Shown: positions 56,027 to 64,000 of the stretch, in pieces | How the letters are laid out: each line of letters opens with the position of its first letter | Numbering within the stretch: the stretch's first letter is position 1 | Origin: Bacteroidetes bacterium GWE2_42_24 | Lineage (GTDB): Bacteria; Bacteroidota; Bacteroidia; Bacteroidales; TTA-H9 | DNA length: 64,000 bases | Assembly: GCA_001768515.1 (NCBI GenBank) | Contig: MEOA01000004.1 | Location: 40,914 to 104,913, forward strand | Reading direction: 5' to 3' | Made by a program: the position numbers and the translations under genes | The notes under the pieces: generated by a model | Seen by the model: only the letters and a program-made list of their open reading frames with translations | What the model was told of the DNA's origin: nothing | Databases searched by the model: none

Positions 56027-56479
56027 TTACCCGAGAATCTGCTTTGCGTGGTTCTTTGTATCTACCTTCTCAATCACATCGGTGATGATTCCCTGTTCAT
56101 CAATAAGAAAGGTATAGCGCATGATCCCCTCGTATTCCCTTCCATACATTTTTTTGGTACCCCAGGCACCATAGGCTTTGATGATCACTTTATCAGTATC
56201 TGCCAGCAGAGAAAAACGTAAACTGTATTTATCCGCAAAATTCTTCTGGGATTTCACACTATCAGCACTTACCCCTACGACCTTGTAACCTTTGGACAAC
56301 AGGGAATCGTAATTATCAGAAAGCGAACACGATTCTGCTGTACATCCTGGGGTATTCGCCTTTGGGTAGAAATAAACAACCAACTTGCTTCCCTTGTAAT
56401 CGCATAATGAAATGATATTTTCGTCCTGATCGATGCCGGAGAAATAAGGCGCCGGGTCACCTGGTTTTAAAACTGCCAT
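56027..56479 (-). CDS. bcp: Thioredoxin-dependent peroxiredoxin, Bcp/PrxQ family
   Basis: 150 residues with peroxidatic C46 in ANTPGCTAESC and resolving C51. Other family parts are KLVVYFYPKANTPG, VVGVSADSVKSQKNF and YTFLIDEQGII. It reduces peroxides in the cytoplasm with thioredoxin. Gap of 255 bases upstream of the DUF4114 gene; probably monocistronic. Confidence 0.95.
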   Translation of the reverse strand: MAVLKPGDPAPYFSGIDQDENIISLCDYKGSKLVVYFYPKANTPGCTAESCSLSDNYDSLLSKGYKVVGVSADSVKSQKNFADKYSLRFSLLADTDKVIIKAYGAWGTKKMYGREYEGIMRYTFLIDEQGIITDVIEKVDTKNHAKQILG

Positions 56480-56522
56480 TGAGAGTAGTATTTAAAGATT
56501 CGTTACCCCTATAAACAGCCGC

Positions 56523-56547
56523 GGCGGTCCTTGTGTTCAGGACCGCC
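56523..56547. other. GC-rich stem-loop between bcp and the PLP enzyme
   Basis: GGCGGTCCT / AGGACCGCC with a 7-base loop. There is no T tract on either side, so it may act as an mRNA end or processing structure rather than an intrinsic terminator. Confidence 0.5.
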
Positions 56548-56577
56548 AGCAGCATTAGAAAGAAAAAGTAAAACAAA

Positions 56578-57777
56578 TCAAATAATCTTTAATTCAGCCA
56601 GACAAAATTTAATCTTTTGCCAGGTGCGCTCAATGTCATGATCAAGACCCATTGAGAAACGGACAAGACCTGCCGAGAGCCCCATCTTTTGCTGTTCTTC
56701 TGCCGGAACCTCCGACGAGGTTGACTTTCCTGAGTTACTAAACAGCGTTTTGAAATAACCAAGACTGACTGCAAGGTAACCTACACCTTGCTTTTCCATC
56801 ATCTCCATGAATGCAGATGCGTTTTCAGCAGTCTTCATGTCGATGGCAATCATACCACCAAACCCGAAGTCGGGATTCATCATTTTTCTCAGTACCTGAT
56901 GACCCGGATGGTCAGGCATGCCGGGGTAAAGGAACGGGAGCTGGTTTTCGCGGAAGCGTTCAGCCAGATACATGGCATTCTGACTGTGCTTCTGCATCCG
57001 TATGTGAAGTGTGTGAAGGTTCTTAAGTATTGAAGAGGAACGGAGCGGATCAAGCACAGGCCCTATAAGCATAGCCGTACCATCGTTCACGTTTGAAAGC
57101 GCATTGATAAATTCAACAGGAGCACAAATGGCACCGCCTACACAATCATTTTTTCCATTGATAAACTTGGTCAGGCTGTAAACTACAATATGAGCGCCTA
57201 ATTGAGCAGGAGCTACCATCAGCGGCGTGAAGGTATTGTCGACCACCAGCTTTATACCATGATTGTTTGCGATGGAAGCCAATGCAGGAATATCACTGAT
57301 CTGGAGCAAAGGGTTGGTCATGGTCTCGGTATAGATCATTTTGGTATTCGGGCGTATGGCCGCGGTTACCTCGTCAAGATTCGTCGGATCAACAAACGTA
57401 ACCCCGATGTTGTATTTCGGCAACCAATTCTGCATAAAGGCAAATGTTCCTCCATAAATCGTCCGGCTGCTGACTATATGATCTCCAGCCTTACAAATCT
57501 GAAGAATTGTGCAGGTAATGGCACCCATCCCACTCCCGGTAACCCATGCACTCTCTGTACCCTCCATTGCCGCCAATGCGTCAGCAAGAAACTTGTTGCT
57601 GGGGTTCCAGTGTCTTGAATAAAGAAAACACCCCTCCGCCGTCCCTTCGAAGGTCTCGGTCATCGTTTTTGCTTGCATAAACGTGTAGGTGGCCGAATCA
57701 GTGATGCTTGGATTAACATCACCAAACTCTCCAAACTGGAGCAGATCGAAAACATTGCTAACGGCGTCGAATTTCAT
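56578..57777 (-). CDS. Trans-sulfuration PLP enzyme (Cys/Met metabolism family)
   Basis: 399 residues. Family blocks are TETFEGTAEGCFLYSRHWNP, AWVTGSGMGAITCTILQICK, the PLP lysine in YSLTKFINGKNDCVGG, and SLGYFKTLFSNSGKSTSSE. The enzyme group covers methionine gamma-lyase, cystathionine gamma-synthase and gamma-lyase. The position where methionine gamma-lyases have a cysteine (YGCTFAF) reads YGGTFAF here, so a methionine gamma-lyase assignment is unsure. The gene is divergent from an Lrp regulator, which suggests amino-acid-responsive control. Confidence 0.85.
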   Translation of the reverse strand: MKFDAVSNVFDLLQFGEFGDVNPSITDSATYTFMQAKTMTETFEGTAEGCFLYSRHWNPSNKFLADALAAMEGTESAWVTGSGMGAITCTILQICKAGDHIVSSRTIYGGTFAFMQNWLPKYNIGVTFVDPTNLDEVTAAIRPNTKMIYTETMTNPLLQISDIPALASIANNHGIKLVVDNTFTPLMVAPAQLGAHIVVYSLTKFINGKNDCVGGAICAPVEFINALSNVNDGTAMLIGPVLDPLRSSSILKNLHTLHIRMQKHSQNAMYLAERFRENQLPFLYPGMPDHPGHQVLRKMMNPDFGFGGMIAIDMKTAENASAFMEMMEKQGVGYLAVSLGYFKTLFSNSGKSTSSEVPAEEQQKMGLSAGLVRFSMGLDHDIERTWQKIKFCLAELKII

Positions 57778-57932
57778 ACAAAACTTTTTTTACCGAATGA
57801 ATGACTAAAAAAGAGCAGATCAGATTCCGCAATCGTGTGCACAAAAATATCAATCAGAAACGAATTAAACTTCATTTTAGATCAATCCGGATTAATATTA
57901 ACAAAATATTTAAAATCTGTTACCAAAATCAA

Positions 57933-57940
57933 TATTTTTG
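57933..57940 (+). promoter_or_regulatory. -7 box of the Lrp gene
   Basis: TATTTTTG matches TAnnTTTG, 29 bases before the ATG. The 190-base divergent region is very AT-rich, as expected for an Lrp-controlled pair. Confidence 0.5.
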
Positions 57941-57969
57941 TAATAAATCGTAATATAATTATAAAAATA

Positions 57970-58443
57970 ATGAACAACCACTTTCAACTTGATAGTCTCG
58001 ACCGCCGTATCCTAACCTTACTCGCTGCCAATGCCCGTACACCCTATCTTGAAGTAGCCCGTCTGTGTCATGTATCCGGAGCAGCGATCCATCAAAGAAT
58101 TCAACGGATGGAAGAGGCGGGTATCATACGCGGGTCGCAACTGCTTGTCCATGCCCGCGGGCTTGGATACATGACCTGCGCTTTCATCGGGATACAGATC
58201 AGCCTGTCGGCTACACGCACCCATGAAGAAGTGTTCCAAAGAATCATGCAGGTACCAGAAGTAGTTGAATGTCATCACATAACAGGCAAATACTCGCTCC
58301 TCATAAAGATATACAGCCGCGACAATGAACACCTCAAACAGATCATCGTAGGGAAAATACAATCGATACCGGAAATCACCTTTACAGAAACCTTTATTTC
58401 GCTTCAGGAGGGGTTTGAGCGACAGTTACCCGTTGAGCAATGA
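57970..58443 (+). CDS. Lrp/AsnC family transcriptional regulator
   Basis: ATG at 57970 (MNNHFQLDSLDRRILTLLAA) gives 157 residues; the longer frame from 57835 runs through the -7 box. A winged-helix DNA-binding domain (ARTPYLEVARLCHVSGAAIH with QRIQRMEEAGIIRGSQ) is followed by the RAM effector domain (TCAFIGIQISLSATRTHEEV, VVECHHITGKYSLLIKIYSR). It probably regulates the divergent PLP enzyme gene, as Lrp-type regulators often do for amino-acid catabolism. Confidence 0.93.
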   Translation: MNNHFQLDSLDRRILTLLAANARTPYLEVARLCHVSGAAIHQRIQRMEEAGIIRGSQLLVHARGLGYMTCAFIGIQISLSATRTHEEVFQRIMQVPEVVECHHITGKYSLLIKIYSRDNEHLKQIIVGKIQSIPEITFTETFISLQEGFERQLPVEQ

Positions 58444-58505
58444 AACTTTATTGCCCTCAAATTGTTACTTTCGCACACTGAAGTAACATTAAATAAATCC
58501 ACAAA

Positions 58506-59897
58506 ATGAATTACGATCTGATAGTGATAGGCAGTGGCCCCGGCGGATACGTGGCCGCCATCCGTGCTTCCCAGCTTGGGCTGAAGACTGCTGTGGTTGA
58601 ACGTGCCGAACTTGGAGGTATCTGCCTCAATTGGGGTTGCATCCCCACCAAAGCTCTCCTCAAGAGCGCCCAGGTATTCCAATATGCTTCTCATGCTGCC
58701 AACTATGGCATCAACATAGAAGGGACCATCAGTGCCGATTTCGATGGAATCGTGAAACGAAGCCGTGATGTGGCTGCCGGCATGAGCAATGGGATTCAAT
58801 ACCTGTTTAAGAAAAACAAAATTGACCACATCAAAGGCTTTGGTAAGATAAAACCGGGAAAAGTAGTCGAAGTAACCGATGAAAACGGTCAGGCCACCGA
58901 ATTCCAGGCATCAAACATCATCATCGCCACGGGCGCCCGCTCGCGTGAACTTCCTAACCTGAAGCAGGATGGCGAGAAAATAATCGGATACCGTCAGGCG
59001 ATGACCCTTCCCCATCAGCCTAAGTCGATGGTAGTGGTTGGATCAGGAGCTATTGGCTCAGAATTTGCACATTTCTATAATGCTATAGGCACCGATGTTA
59101 CCCTCGTTGAATTCTTGCCTAATGTGGTTCCGGTTGAGGACGAAGAAGTCTCAAAACAACTCGAACGTTCGTTCAAAAAAGCCGGCATCAAAGTGATGAC
59201 AAACGCCTCTGTTGAACATGTTGACACTACAGGCGACCTCTGCAAGGTGACCATCAAGACCAAAAAAGGGGAAGAGGTGGTTGAGGCTGAAATCGTCTTA
59301 TCTGCTGTTGGTGTAACCACCAACCTCGAAGGCCTCGGACTTGAAGACGTTGGCATTGCCCATGAGAAAGGGAAGATTACTGTTGATGACTACTACAATA
59401 CGAATGTTCCGGGTTATTATGCCATCGGCGACATCGTGCATGGCCCCGCGCTGGCACATGTTGCCTCACACGAAGGAATCATCTGTGTTGAAAAGATCAC
59501 GGGTCATCATCCCGAGCCACTCAATTATGGCAACATCCCCGGATGCACCTACACTTCACCCGAAATCGCTTCAGTTGGCATGACCGAGAAAGCTGCCCGT
59601 GAGGCAGGACGCGACATCAAGGTGGGTAAGTTCCCTTTCACCGCCTCAGGCAAGGCAAGTGCTGCCGGCGCCAAAGATGGATTTGTGAAGGTAATCGTTG
59701 ATGCCCAGTATGGTGAAATACTCGGTGCCCACATGATCGGCGAAAATGTAACAGAGATGATTGCCGAGATCGTAGCTGCCCGTAAGCTGGAGAGCACTGG
59801 TCGTGAAATTATCGATACTGTTCACCCACACCCAACGCTCTCTGAGGCTGTAATGGAAGCAATGGCTGCAGCTTATGGCGAAGTGATTCACATCTGA
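58506..59897 (+). CDS. lpd: Dihydrolipoyl dehydrogenase
   Basis: 463 residues. FAD site IGSGPGGYVAAIRASQLGL, redox disulfide C40/C45 in GGICLNWGCIPTKA, NAD site VVGSGAIGSEFAHFY, FAD ribityl region YYAIGDIVHGPALAHVASHE, and the C-terminal catalytic His-Glu in VHPHPTLSEAVMEA. It reoxidises lipoamide of 2-oxoacid dehydrogenase or glycine-cleavage complexes. No complex partner is adjacent. A UUCG-loop terminator follows. Confidence 0.97.
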   Translation: MNYDLIVIGSGPGGYVAAIRASQLGLKTAVVERAELGGICLNWGCIPTKALLKSAQVFQYASHAANYGINIEGTISADFDGIVKRSRDVAAGMSNGIQYLFKKNKIDHIKGFGKIKPGKVVEVTDENGQATEFQASNIIIATGARSRELPNLKQDGEKIIGYRQAMTLPHQPKSMVVVGSGAIGSEFAHFYNAIGTDVTLVEFLPNVVPVEDEEVSKQLERSFKKAGIKVMTNASVEHVDTTGDLCKVTIKTKKGEEVVEAEIVLSAVGVTTNLEGLGLEDVGIAHEKGKITVDDYYNTNVPGYYAIGDIVHGPALAHVASHEGIICVEKITGHHPEPLNYGNIPGCTYTSPEIASVGMTEKAAREAGRDIKVGKFPFTASGKASAAGAKDGFVKVIVDAQYGEILGAHMIGENVTEMIAEIVAARKLESTGREIIDTVHPHPTLSEAVMEAMAAAYGEVIHI

Positions 59898-59917
59898 CAA
59901 CCAACAAAACTTGATTG

Positions 59918-59940
59918 AAAGGAGCTTCGGCTCCTTTTTT
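59918..59940 (+). terminator. Rho-independent terminator of lpd
   Basis: AAAGGAGC, a TTCG tetraloop, GCTCCTTT and then Ts, 21 bases past the lpd stop. Confidence 0.92.
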
Positions 59941-60491
59941 AGTTTATAGACACAAAATTTAAAAGAACATTTTCATGAACGGTTCTTTTAGACCAGTTCA
60001 AACTGACCTGGTCAAACATAGTGAATGTTGAACTATACCTCTGATAGCCATCCATATATCGTTTTGTTTAAAGCCGGGAGCTGTGATTTTCCAAAACCTG
60101 TTTCATATTTTTAAGAAACCTGACCACACGTAAGCCTAATCGCAGTGCCATCGAAAACAACATAAATCAACAAGCTAAGATTGCTCTACACTTCCAGACT
60201 AATCCTTTAGCACTATGTCTGAAATAAAACAACAACTAGGCTATCGTCATGGCTGAAAGCTTGTCGCCAGCGACCGGGCTTAGATCCTGAACTTCGTCTT
60301 TGCTATAAAAAAGGGTGAACGCATACTATCGAACTGTTGTAACCCCGTTTGCAACCATATTTTTCAACCACATGTAACAAGGCTTGCCGTGCGGAACATC
60401 ACATGACACATATTTATATTCTTTTAACATAAATTTACGCGCCTATCCAGATAAAGACAGTATAAAATGAACTATAAAAATATTTTTATCA
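59941..60491. other. AT-rich gap with two adjacent small hairpins
   Basis: About 550 bases without a gene between lpd and the IS region. AAAAGAAC / GTTCTTTT (59961-59989) and GACCAG / CTGGTC (59991-60013) form neighbouring stem-loops of unknown role. The rest shows nothing supportable. Confidence 0.45.
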
Positions 60492-60499
60492 TACATTTG
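60492..60499 (+). promoter_or_regulatory. -7 box of the small membrane protein gene
   Basis: TACATTTG matches TAnnTTTG, 31 bases before the ATG at 60531. Confidence 0.45.
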
Positions 60500-60530
60500 T
60501 TAAAGAGTTTAAACCCAAAATTTTAAATGT

Positions 60531-60929
60531 ATGAAAACTATTAATTACTTCATTTCGCTACTGCTTACATTGGTTAACTTAATTGTTGTTATTAAACCTT
60601 TAATTAAAAAGAGTATGGAACCAGATACATATTTATATATGGTAAGTATTATACTTCCTTTATCAATCGTATCTCTTGTTGTTTTGTTTGTGGTAAACAT
60701 GAAGAAAAATGAAAACAAGGATAAAGAAATTGAAAATGTTATAATTCACATATTTGAATCTAATGAATTATTGTTGAATAGCTATCTAAGCAAATTTAAT
60801 CAAAGAAGGGAACATATTAATAAAGAGTGGGGTTTTGTAAAAAAGATTGACGCCTTGAAATCTAAATTTGATAATGATAGGGAGGCCGCTGAAAGAGAAA
60901 GAAGAGAAAATCCACCAGTATCACTATAA
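60531..60929 (+). CDS. Small two-helix membrane protein, possible IS passenger
   Basis: 132 residues, not recognised. Two hydrophobic helices (about 4-24 and 38-58) are followed by a charged helical tail (ENKDKEIENVIIHIFESNEL, DALKSKFDNDREAAERERRE). Codon use and base composition are AT-rich like the transposase 26 bases downstream and unlike lpd, so it may travel with the insertion element. It has a -7 box and a plain ATG. No function is inferred. Confidence 0.55.
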   Translation: MKTINYFISLLLTLVNLIVVIKPLIKKSMEPDTYLYMVSIILPLSIVSLVVLFVVNMKKNENKDKEIENVIIHIFESNELLLNSYLSKFNQRREHINKEWGFVKKIDALKSKFDNDREAAERERRENPPVSL

Positions 60930-60955
60930 TTACGTATAACATAAAACATATAGTT

Positions 60956-61921
60956 TTGAATATTAGTGTTTTAAATAACAGGTTTTCTACTCAACAGAGA
61001 TGTATCTCACATCTTGAGAAGCTAAGATGGGGGAAAAGGAAATTCGTATGCCCTCACTGTGGGAGCCTTAACTCAACGAAACGGGACAACTCCATTAAAC
61101 ATCATTGTAATGGCTGTAATAAGGATTATAGTGTTTTGTTTGGAACCATTTTTGAAAATACCAGATTGTCTCTCACAAAATGGTTTCAGATTATCTTTAT
61201 TATGTCTCAATCTAAAATGGGTGTGAGTGCTAAAGAAGTATCAAGACTGGTTGGAGTGAAATATCAAACGGCTTGGTATGCTTGTCATCGTGTTAGGTGT
61301 GCAATGATTGATAATGAACTCAGATTGGAAGGTATGGTAGAATTTGACGAAGCATATATTGGAGGGAAAAAACGAAAACTGAAGAAATCAGATGCCAATA
61401 AGGCTGTTTTGTCAACAATAACCAATAAAAGAGGAAGGGGAACGTCTAAGGTTCCAATAGTCGGTAGTGTTGAGAAGAAAGGTCGTGTATATGTGAAGAT
61501 AATTGAGAAGCTAACAGGCAGAAATCTTTTATTGATGCTCAAAAAGATTGTTAAAACTGACGAAAGTATTGTATTTACTGATGAATTTAAAAGTTACAAA
61601 AGTTTTGATAATGTTGTTGAGCATATTACCATAAACCATTCTGAGGGTTACGGTAAGGGAGTTAGAACGGTAAATACAATCGAAGGGTTTTGGTCTATCC
61701 TGAAGAATGGGATTAAAGGTAACTATAGAAGTCTCAGCAAAAAATATCTGCCGTTCTACCTTGTAGAATTTTCATTCAAGTATAATAACCGCTTTTTAGA
61801 ATCTGACCCGTTTACAACAATACTTTCAAATGCTGTAAAAGAGGACAAATGCTTCATCTATTATAAACCAAAGTGCGATACTAAGCACATCGTGTACGGG
61901 TCAGGCAGATGCAAACAATAG
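60956..61921 (+). CDS. IS1595-family transposase
   Basis: 321 residues. An N-terminal zinc-ribbon (FVCPHCGSLNSTKRDNSIKH, CNGCNKDYSVLFGTIFENT) is followed by the ISXO2-like DDE domain (MVEFDEAYIGGKKRKLKK, IVFTDEFKSYKSF, INHSEGYGKGVRTVNTIEGF, WSILKNGIKGNYRSLSKKYL). The start is TTG at 60956 with no better ATG. The frame is intact, so the element may be active. The low GC relative to flanking genes supports recent acquisition. Confidence 0.9.
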   Translation: MNISVLNNRFSTQQRCISHLEKLRWGKRKFVCPHCGSLNSTKRDNSIKHHCNGCNKDYSVLFGTIFENTRLSLTKWFQIIFIMSQSKMGVSAKEVSRLVGVKYQTAWYACHRVRCAMIDNELRLEGMVEFDEAYIGGKKRKLKKSDANKAVLSTITNKRGRGTSKVPIVGSVEKKGRVYVKIIEKLTGRNLLLMLKKIVKTDESIVFTDEFKSYKSFDNVVEHITINHSEGYGKGVRTVNTIEGFWSILKNGIKGNYRSLSKKYLPFYLVEFSFKYNNRFLESDPFTTILSNAVKEDKCFIYYKPKCDTKHIVYGSGRCKQ

Positions 61922-62165
61922 ACTGTTTTAATATGGATAGATACTTAAATTTATATACTTTTATGGTAAAAAAAACAAAAATAATATCAAGTGATTCAAA
62001 ATAAACCAGTTCATGTGGACACATGTACTAATAACAATTAGAACTAATTCGTAAAGATATTGTCAATAATGCACGGCTATTTTCATGAAAAACCTTTTGA
62101 AAGCTAACTAAAATCGATGAAATTCAATTTCTCATGTCAATAAACATTAACTATTAACTAAAGTT

Positions 62166-64000
62166 ATGAATTCTCTACCGAACCTACTTATTGTTGATGA
62201 TAATGATGCAAACCTTACTTTGCTAGAGAATATTTTGGGAAAGCTTCCGGCAAACCTGATAAAAGCGTCATCCGGATTTGAGGCATTGAATAAAAGCAAT
62301 GGACATGAAATAGCATTGGCATTACTGGATGTTCAAATGCCCGGGATGAACGGCTTTGAATTGGCAGTCAAAATTAACGAGAACAGAGGCAACAATATTG
62401 TTCCCATTATTTTTGTAACAGCAACCTATGCAAACGAATTAGATGTAACTCAGGGTTATGCCTCAGGAGCCGTGGATTATATCGTTAAACCGATTAATCC
62501 CCATTTTTTACTAAGTAAGGTCAATACGTTTCTTGATCTCTTCAATCACAAACAAACTATTGTAAGAGAATCTATACTACTCGAAAAAAATGCGGGGTAT
62601 TTAATAAGCCTCAATACTGCCCTTAAAGCCAGCGAGGAAAGATATAGAAGCTACATTGACAACGCTCCGGACGGCGTATTTATTACTGACGAAACCGGCC
62701 GATTTATTGAAGCCAATATAGCTGGATGCAGAATTACCGGTTTTTCAAAAGAGGAATTGCTGTCCATGTCATTTTCAGATTTGCTGCATGAAGAATCAAT
62801 GAATGGTGGTATTGAGCTTTTTAAAACACTAATTGAAACTGGTGTTGCAACAGCAGATTTATTATTAAGGCACAAGGGCGGAGCGAATCGTTGGGGTGCA
62901 ATAGAATCAGTAAAGTTATCTGAAACCAGATTCCTTGTTTTTACAAAAGACATTACTAAACGGAGATTGGCAGAAGACCTGCTTAAAGAGAGTGAAGCAA
63001 ATCTCGCGATGGCCCAGCAAATCGCTCACATTGGAAGCTGGCATTGGGATGTGAATATAAAACTGATACGATTGTCGAGAGAGATGTTCTCCATTTTTAA
63101 CATAAATGCTGAAGCTTTCGATGGAAAATCTGAGTCCTTGCTTAAATTGCTTCACCCTGATGATATTGAACCAACACTCAATTGCATAAATGAAAGTATA
63201 AGTGCTGGTGGTCTGTCACTTACTTTTGAATTCCGTATAATCCGCAAAGACCTTTCAACCCACTATTTATTGGGGAATGTCAGAATGGAATATAATGAAG
63301 GGGGTAAACTATCCAATATCTTTGGAATCGTGCAGGATATCAGCGAACGCAAACTGGCAGAGCAGTCACTGAAAATAAGCGAAGAAAAGTATCGGACAAT
63401 GCTGAATGCTTCTCCCGATGGCATTTTATTAATCGACTTGCAAGGAACCATCACCGAAGTTTCAGAAATCGGTTTCGAGATATTTGATGCAGATCAAAGA
63501 AATGACCTGGTAGGGAAGAATTTTCACCAGTTCATTCCTTCGGATGAAAGAAACGTTATAAAAGATATTTTTGACAAGACAGTGAGTGAAGGATTGGTTC
63601 AAAATGTAGAGCTGAAAATCAGAAAAAAAAGTCAATCAATATTTCAAGGTGAAATCAGTTCTACACTAATCCAGGCACCAGACGGTGAGCCCTTGTCGTT
63701 CATGATTATCATCCGCGATATCTCGCAACGTAAAAAGATACAGACGAAGCAAATCCATGCCGATAGAATGGCCAATTTGGGTGAAATGGCATCGGGCATC
63801 GCTCATGAAATTAATCAGCCATTAAATATCATTTCGATGGTGATGGATAAAATTTTATTTGAAGCCGATAAAACAAATACCATTAACATTGAATTCCTTA
63901 AGACAAAATCAGATAAGATATTCGACAACATCACGCGAATCAGGAACATTATAGATCATGTCAGGGCATTTTCAAGAAGCGATGGCAATTATGTTCTAAC
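62166..64000 (+). CDS. REC-PAS-PAS-PAS-HisKA sensor kinase, cut by the window end
   Basis: Open from ATG 62166 to the edge (611 codons), beginning MNSLPNLLIVDDNDANLTLL. An N-terminal receiver domain carries the phospho-acceptor D55 in LALLDVQMPGMNGF and the conserved K in DYIVKPINP. PAS domains follow at about 157-265, 276-395 and 405-522, with linkers such as DITKRRLAEDLLKESEANL. A HisKA domain has H547 in MASGIAHEINQPLNIIS. The ATPase domain is beyond the window. No membrane segment is seen, so it is probably cytoplasmic. The HEINQP variant is common in this kinase class. Confidence 0.9.
   Translation, partial: MNSLPNLLIVDDNDANLTLLENILGKLPANLIKASSGFEALNKSNGHEIALALLDVQMPGMNGFELAVKINENRGNNIVPIIFVTATYANELDVTQGYASGAVDYIVKPINPHFLLSKVNTFLDLFNHKQTIVRESILLEKNAGYLISLNTALKASEERYRSYIDNAPDGVFITDETGRFIEANIAGCRITGFSKEELLSMSFSDLLHEESMNGGIELFKTLIETGVATADLLLRHKGGANRWGAIESVKLSETRFLVFTKDITKRRLAEDLLKESEANLAMAQQIAHIGSWHWDVNIKLIRLSREMFSIFNINAEAFDGKSESLLKLLHPDDIEPTLNCINESISAGGLSLTFEFRIIRKDLSTHYLLGNVRMEYNEGGKLSNIFGIVQDISERKLAEQSLKISEEKYRTMLNASPDGILLIDLQGTITEVSEIGFEIFDADQRNDLVGKNFHQFIPSDERNVIKDIFDKTVSEGLVQNVELKIRKKSQSIFQGEISSTLIQAPDGEPLSFMIIIRDISQRKKIQTKQIHADRMANLGEMASGIAHEINQPLNIISMVMDKILFEADKTNTINIEFLKTKSDKIFDNITRIRNIIDHVRAFSRSDGNYVL

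Larger units (their letters stand above)
60531..61921 (+). mobile_element. IS1595-like insertion, ends not resolved
   Basis: Minimal extent covering the transposase and the probable passenger gene. Terminal inverted repeats and target duplications could not be identified with confidence: a weak TTTTTATCATA / TTTTTACCATA match between about 60483 and 61972 is all that was seen. Confidence 0.5.

Noticed and set aside
60440..62100. Terminal inverted repeats and target duplications of the IS1595 element
   Set aside because: Only an 11-base AT-rich match was found, too weak to define ends in such AT-rich DNA.
62651..63454. Minus-strand frames opposite the sensor kinase
   Set aside because: They lie within the long plus-strand kinase frame, which has clear REC, PAS and HisKA motifs.
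1..64000. tRNA genes, rRNA genes, CRISPR arrays and riboswitches
   Set aside because: No cloverleaf with a GGTTCGAATCC-type arm, no evenly spaced repeat array and no recognisable riboswitch core was found by eye; a covariance-model scan would be decisive.

Overview
The window is chromosomal DNA from a member of the Bacteroidota, most probably an anaerobic or facultative Bacteroidales. The reasons are the TAnnTTTG -7 promoter boxes upstream of many genes, two proteins with type IX secretion C-terminal domains, lipoproteins with acidic residues after the lipobox cysteine, the rpsU-xerC order at the left edge, a complete Rnf operon, and Bacteroidota-style families (NamZ/GH171 beside a sodium:solute symporter, archaeal-type ProS, OmpP1/FadL-like barrel, DUF4114 lipoprotein). 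No rRNA, tRNA or CRISPR array was seen.

Layout. 1-400: start of a XerC/D recombinase and rpsU. 400-2240: a long AT-rich stretch without a supportable gene. 2241-9007: the most interesting part. A secreted dockerin-like/T9SS protein and a large TPR-CHAT caspase-like protease face an ECF sigma factor and its membrane-spanning TPR partner. The surface-protein gene and the sigma gene share an almost identical two-box promoter-like element (G8-TTACC, 13 bp, TGACATTAATATA) found nowhere else in the window. 9.5-12.2 kb: NamZ plus an SSS transporter (peptidoglycan recycling). 12.3-15 kb: folate genes pabA, pabB and pabC, and ridA. 15-18.1 kb: an outer-membrane barrel and a low-complexity lipoprotein. 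18.3-22.7 kb: proS, two glycosyltransferases, xpt. 22.7-29.4 kb: ftsE, the rnfBCDGEA operon and rseC. 29.5-35.4 kb: ferritin-like protein, HAD phosphatase, a repeat-rich gene-free island, DUF985 cupin, beta-barrel protein, tex. 35.6-42.8 kb: a cysteine desulfurase-SelD fusion, a T9SS BNR-repeat protein, parE. 43-46.4 kb: lipoproteins, Hpt protein, Cys-rich membrane protein, M50B protease. 46.4-52.5 kb: AddA-like helicase-nuclease, trypsin-like lipoprotein, NagZ, VOC protein. 52.6-59.9 kb: recA, DUF4114 lipoprotein, bcp, a PLP trans-sulfuration enzyme divergent from an Lrp regulator, lpd. 60-62 kb: an AT-rich IS1595-type insertion with a possible passenger gene. 62.2 kb to the end: a REC-PAS-PAS-PAS-HisKA kinase cut by the window edge.

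How the genes work together. The Rnf operon with RseC forms a membrane ferredoxin:NAD oxidoreductase. PabA/B/C convert chorismate to p-aminobenzoate. NamZ, the symporter and, elsewhere, NagZ suggest cell-wall sugar salvage. The CHAT/sigma neighbourhood looks like an envelope signalling circuit in which a protease and a TPR anti-sigma-like protein could meet in the periplasm to control the ECF factor. That circuit is inferred from topology and the shared element, not shown.
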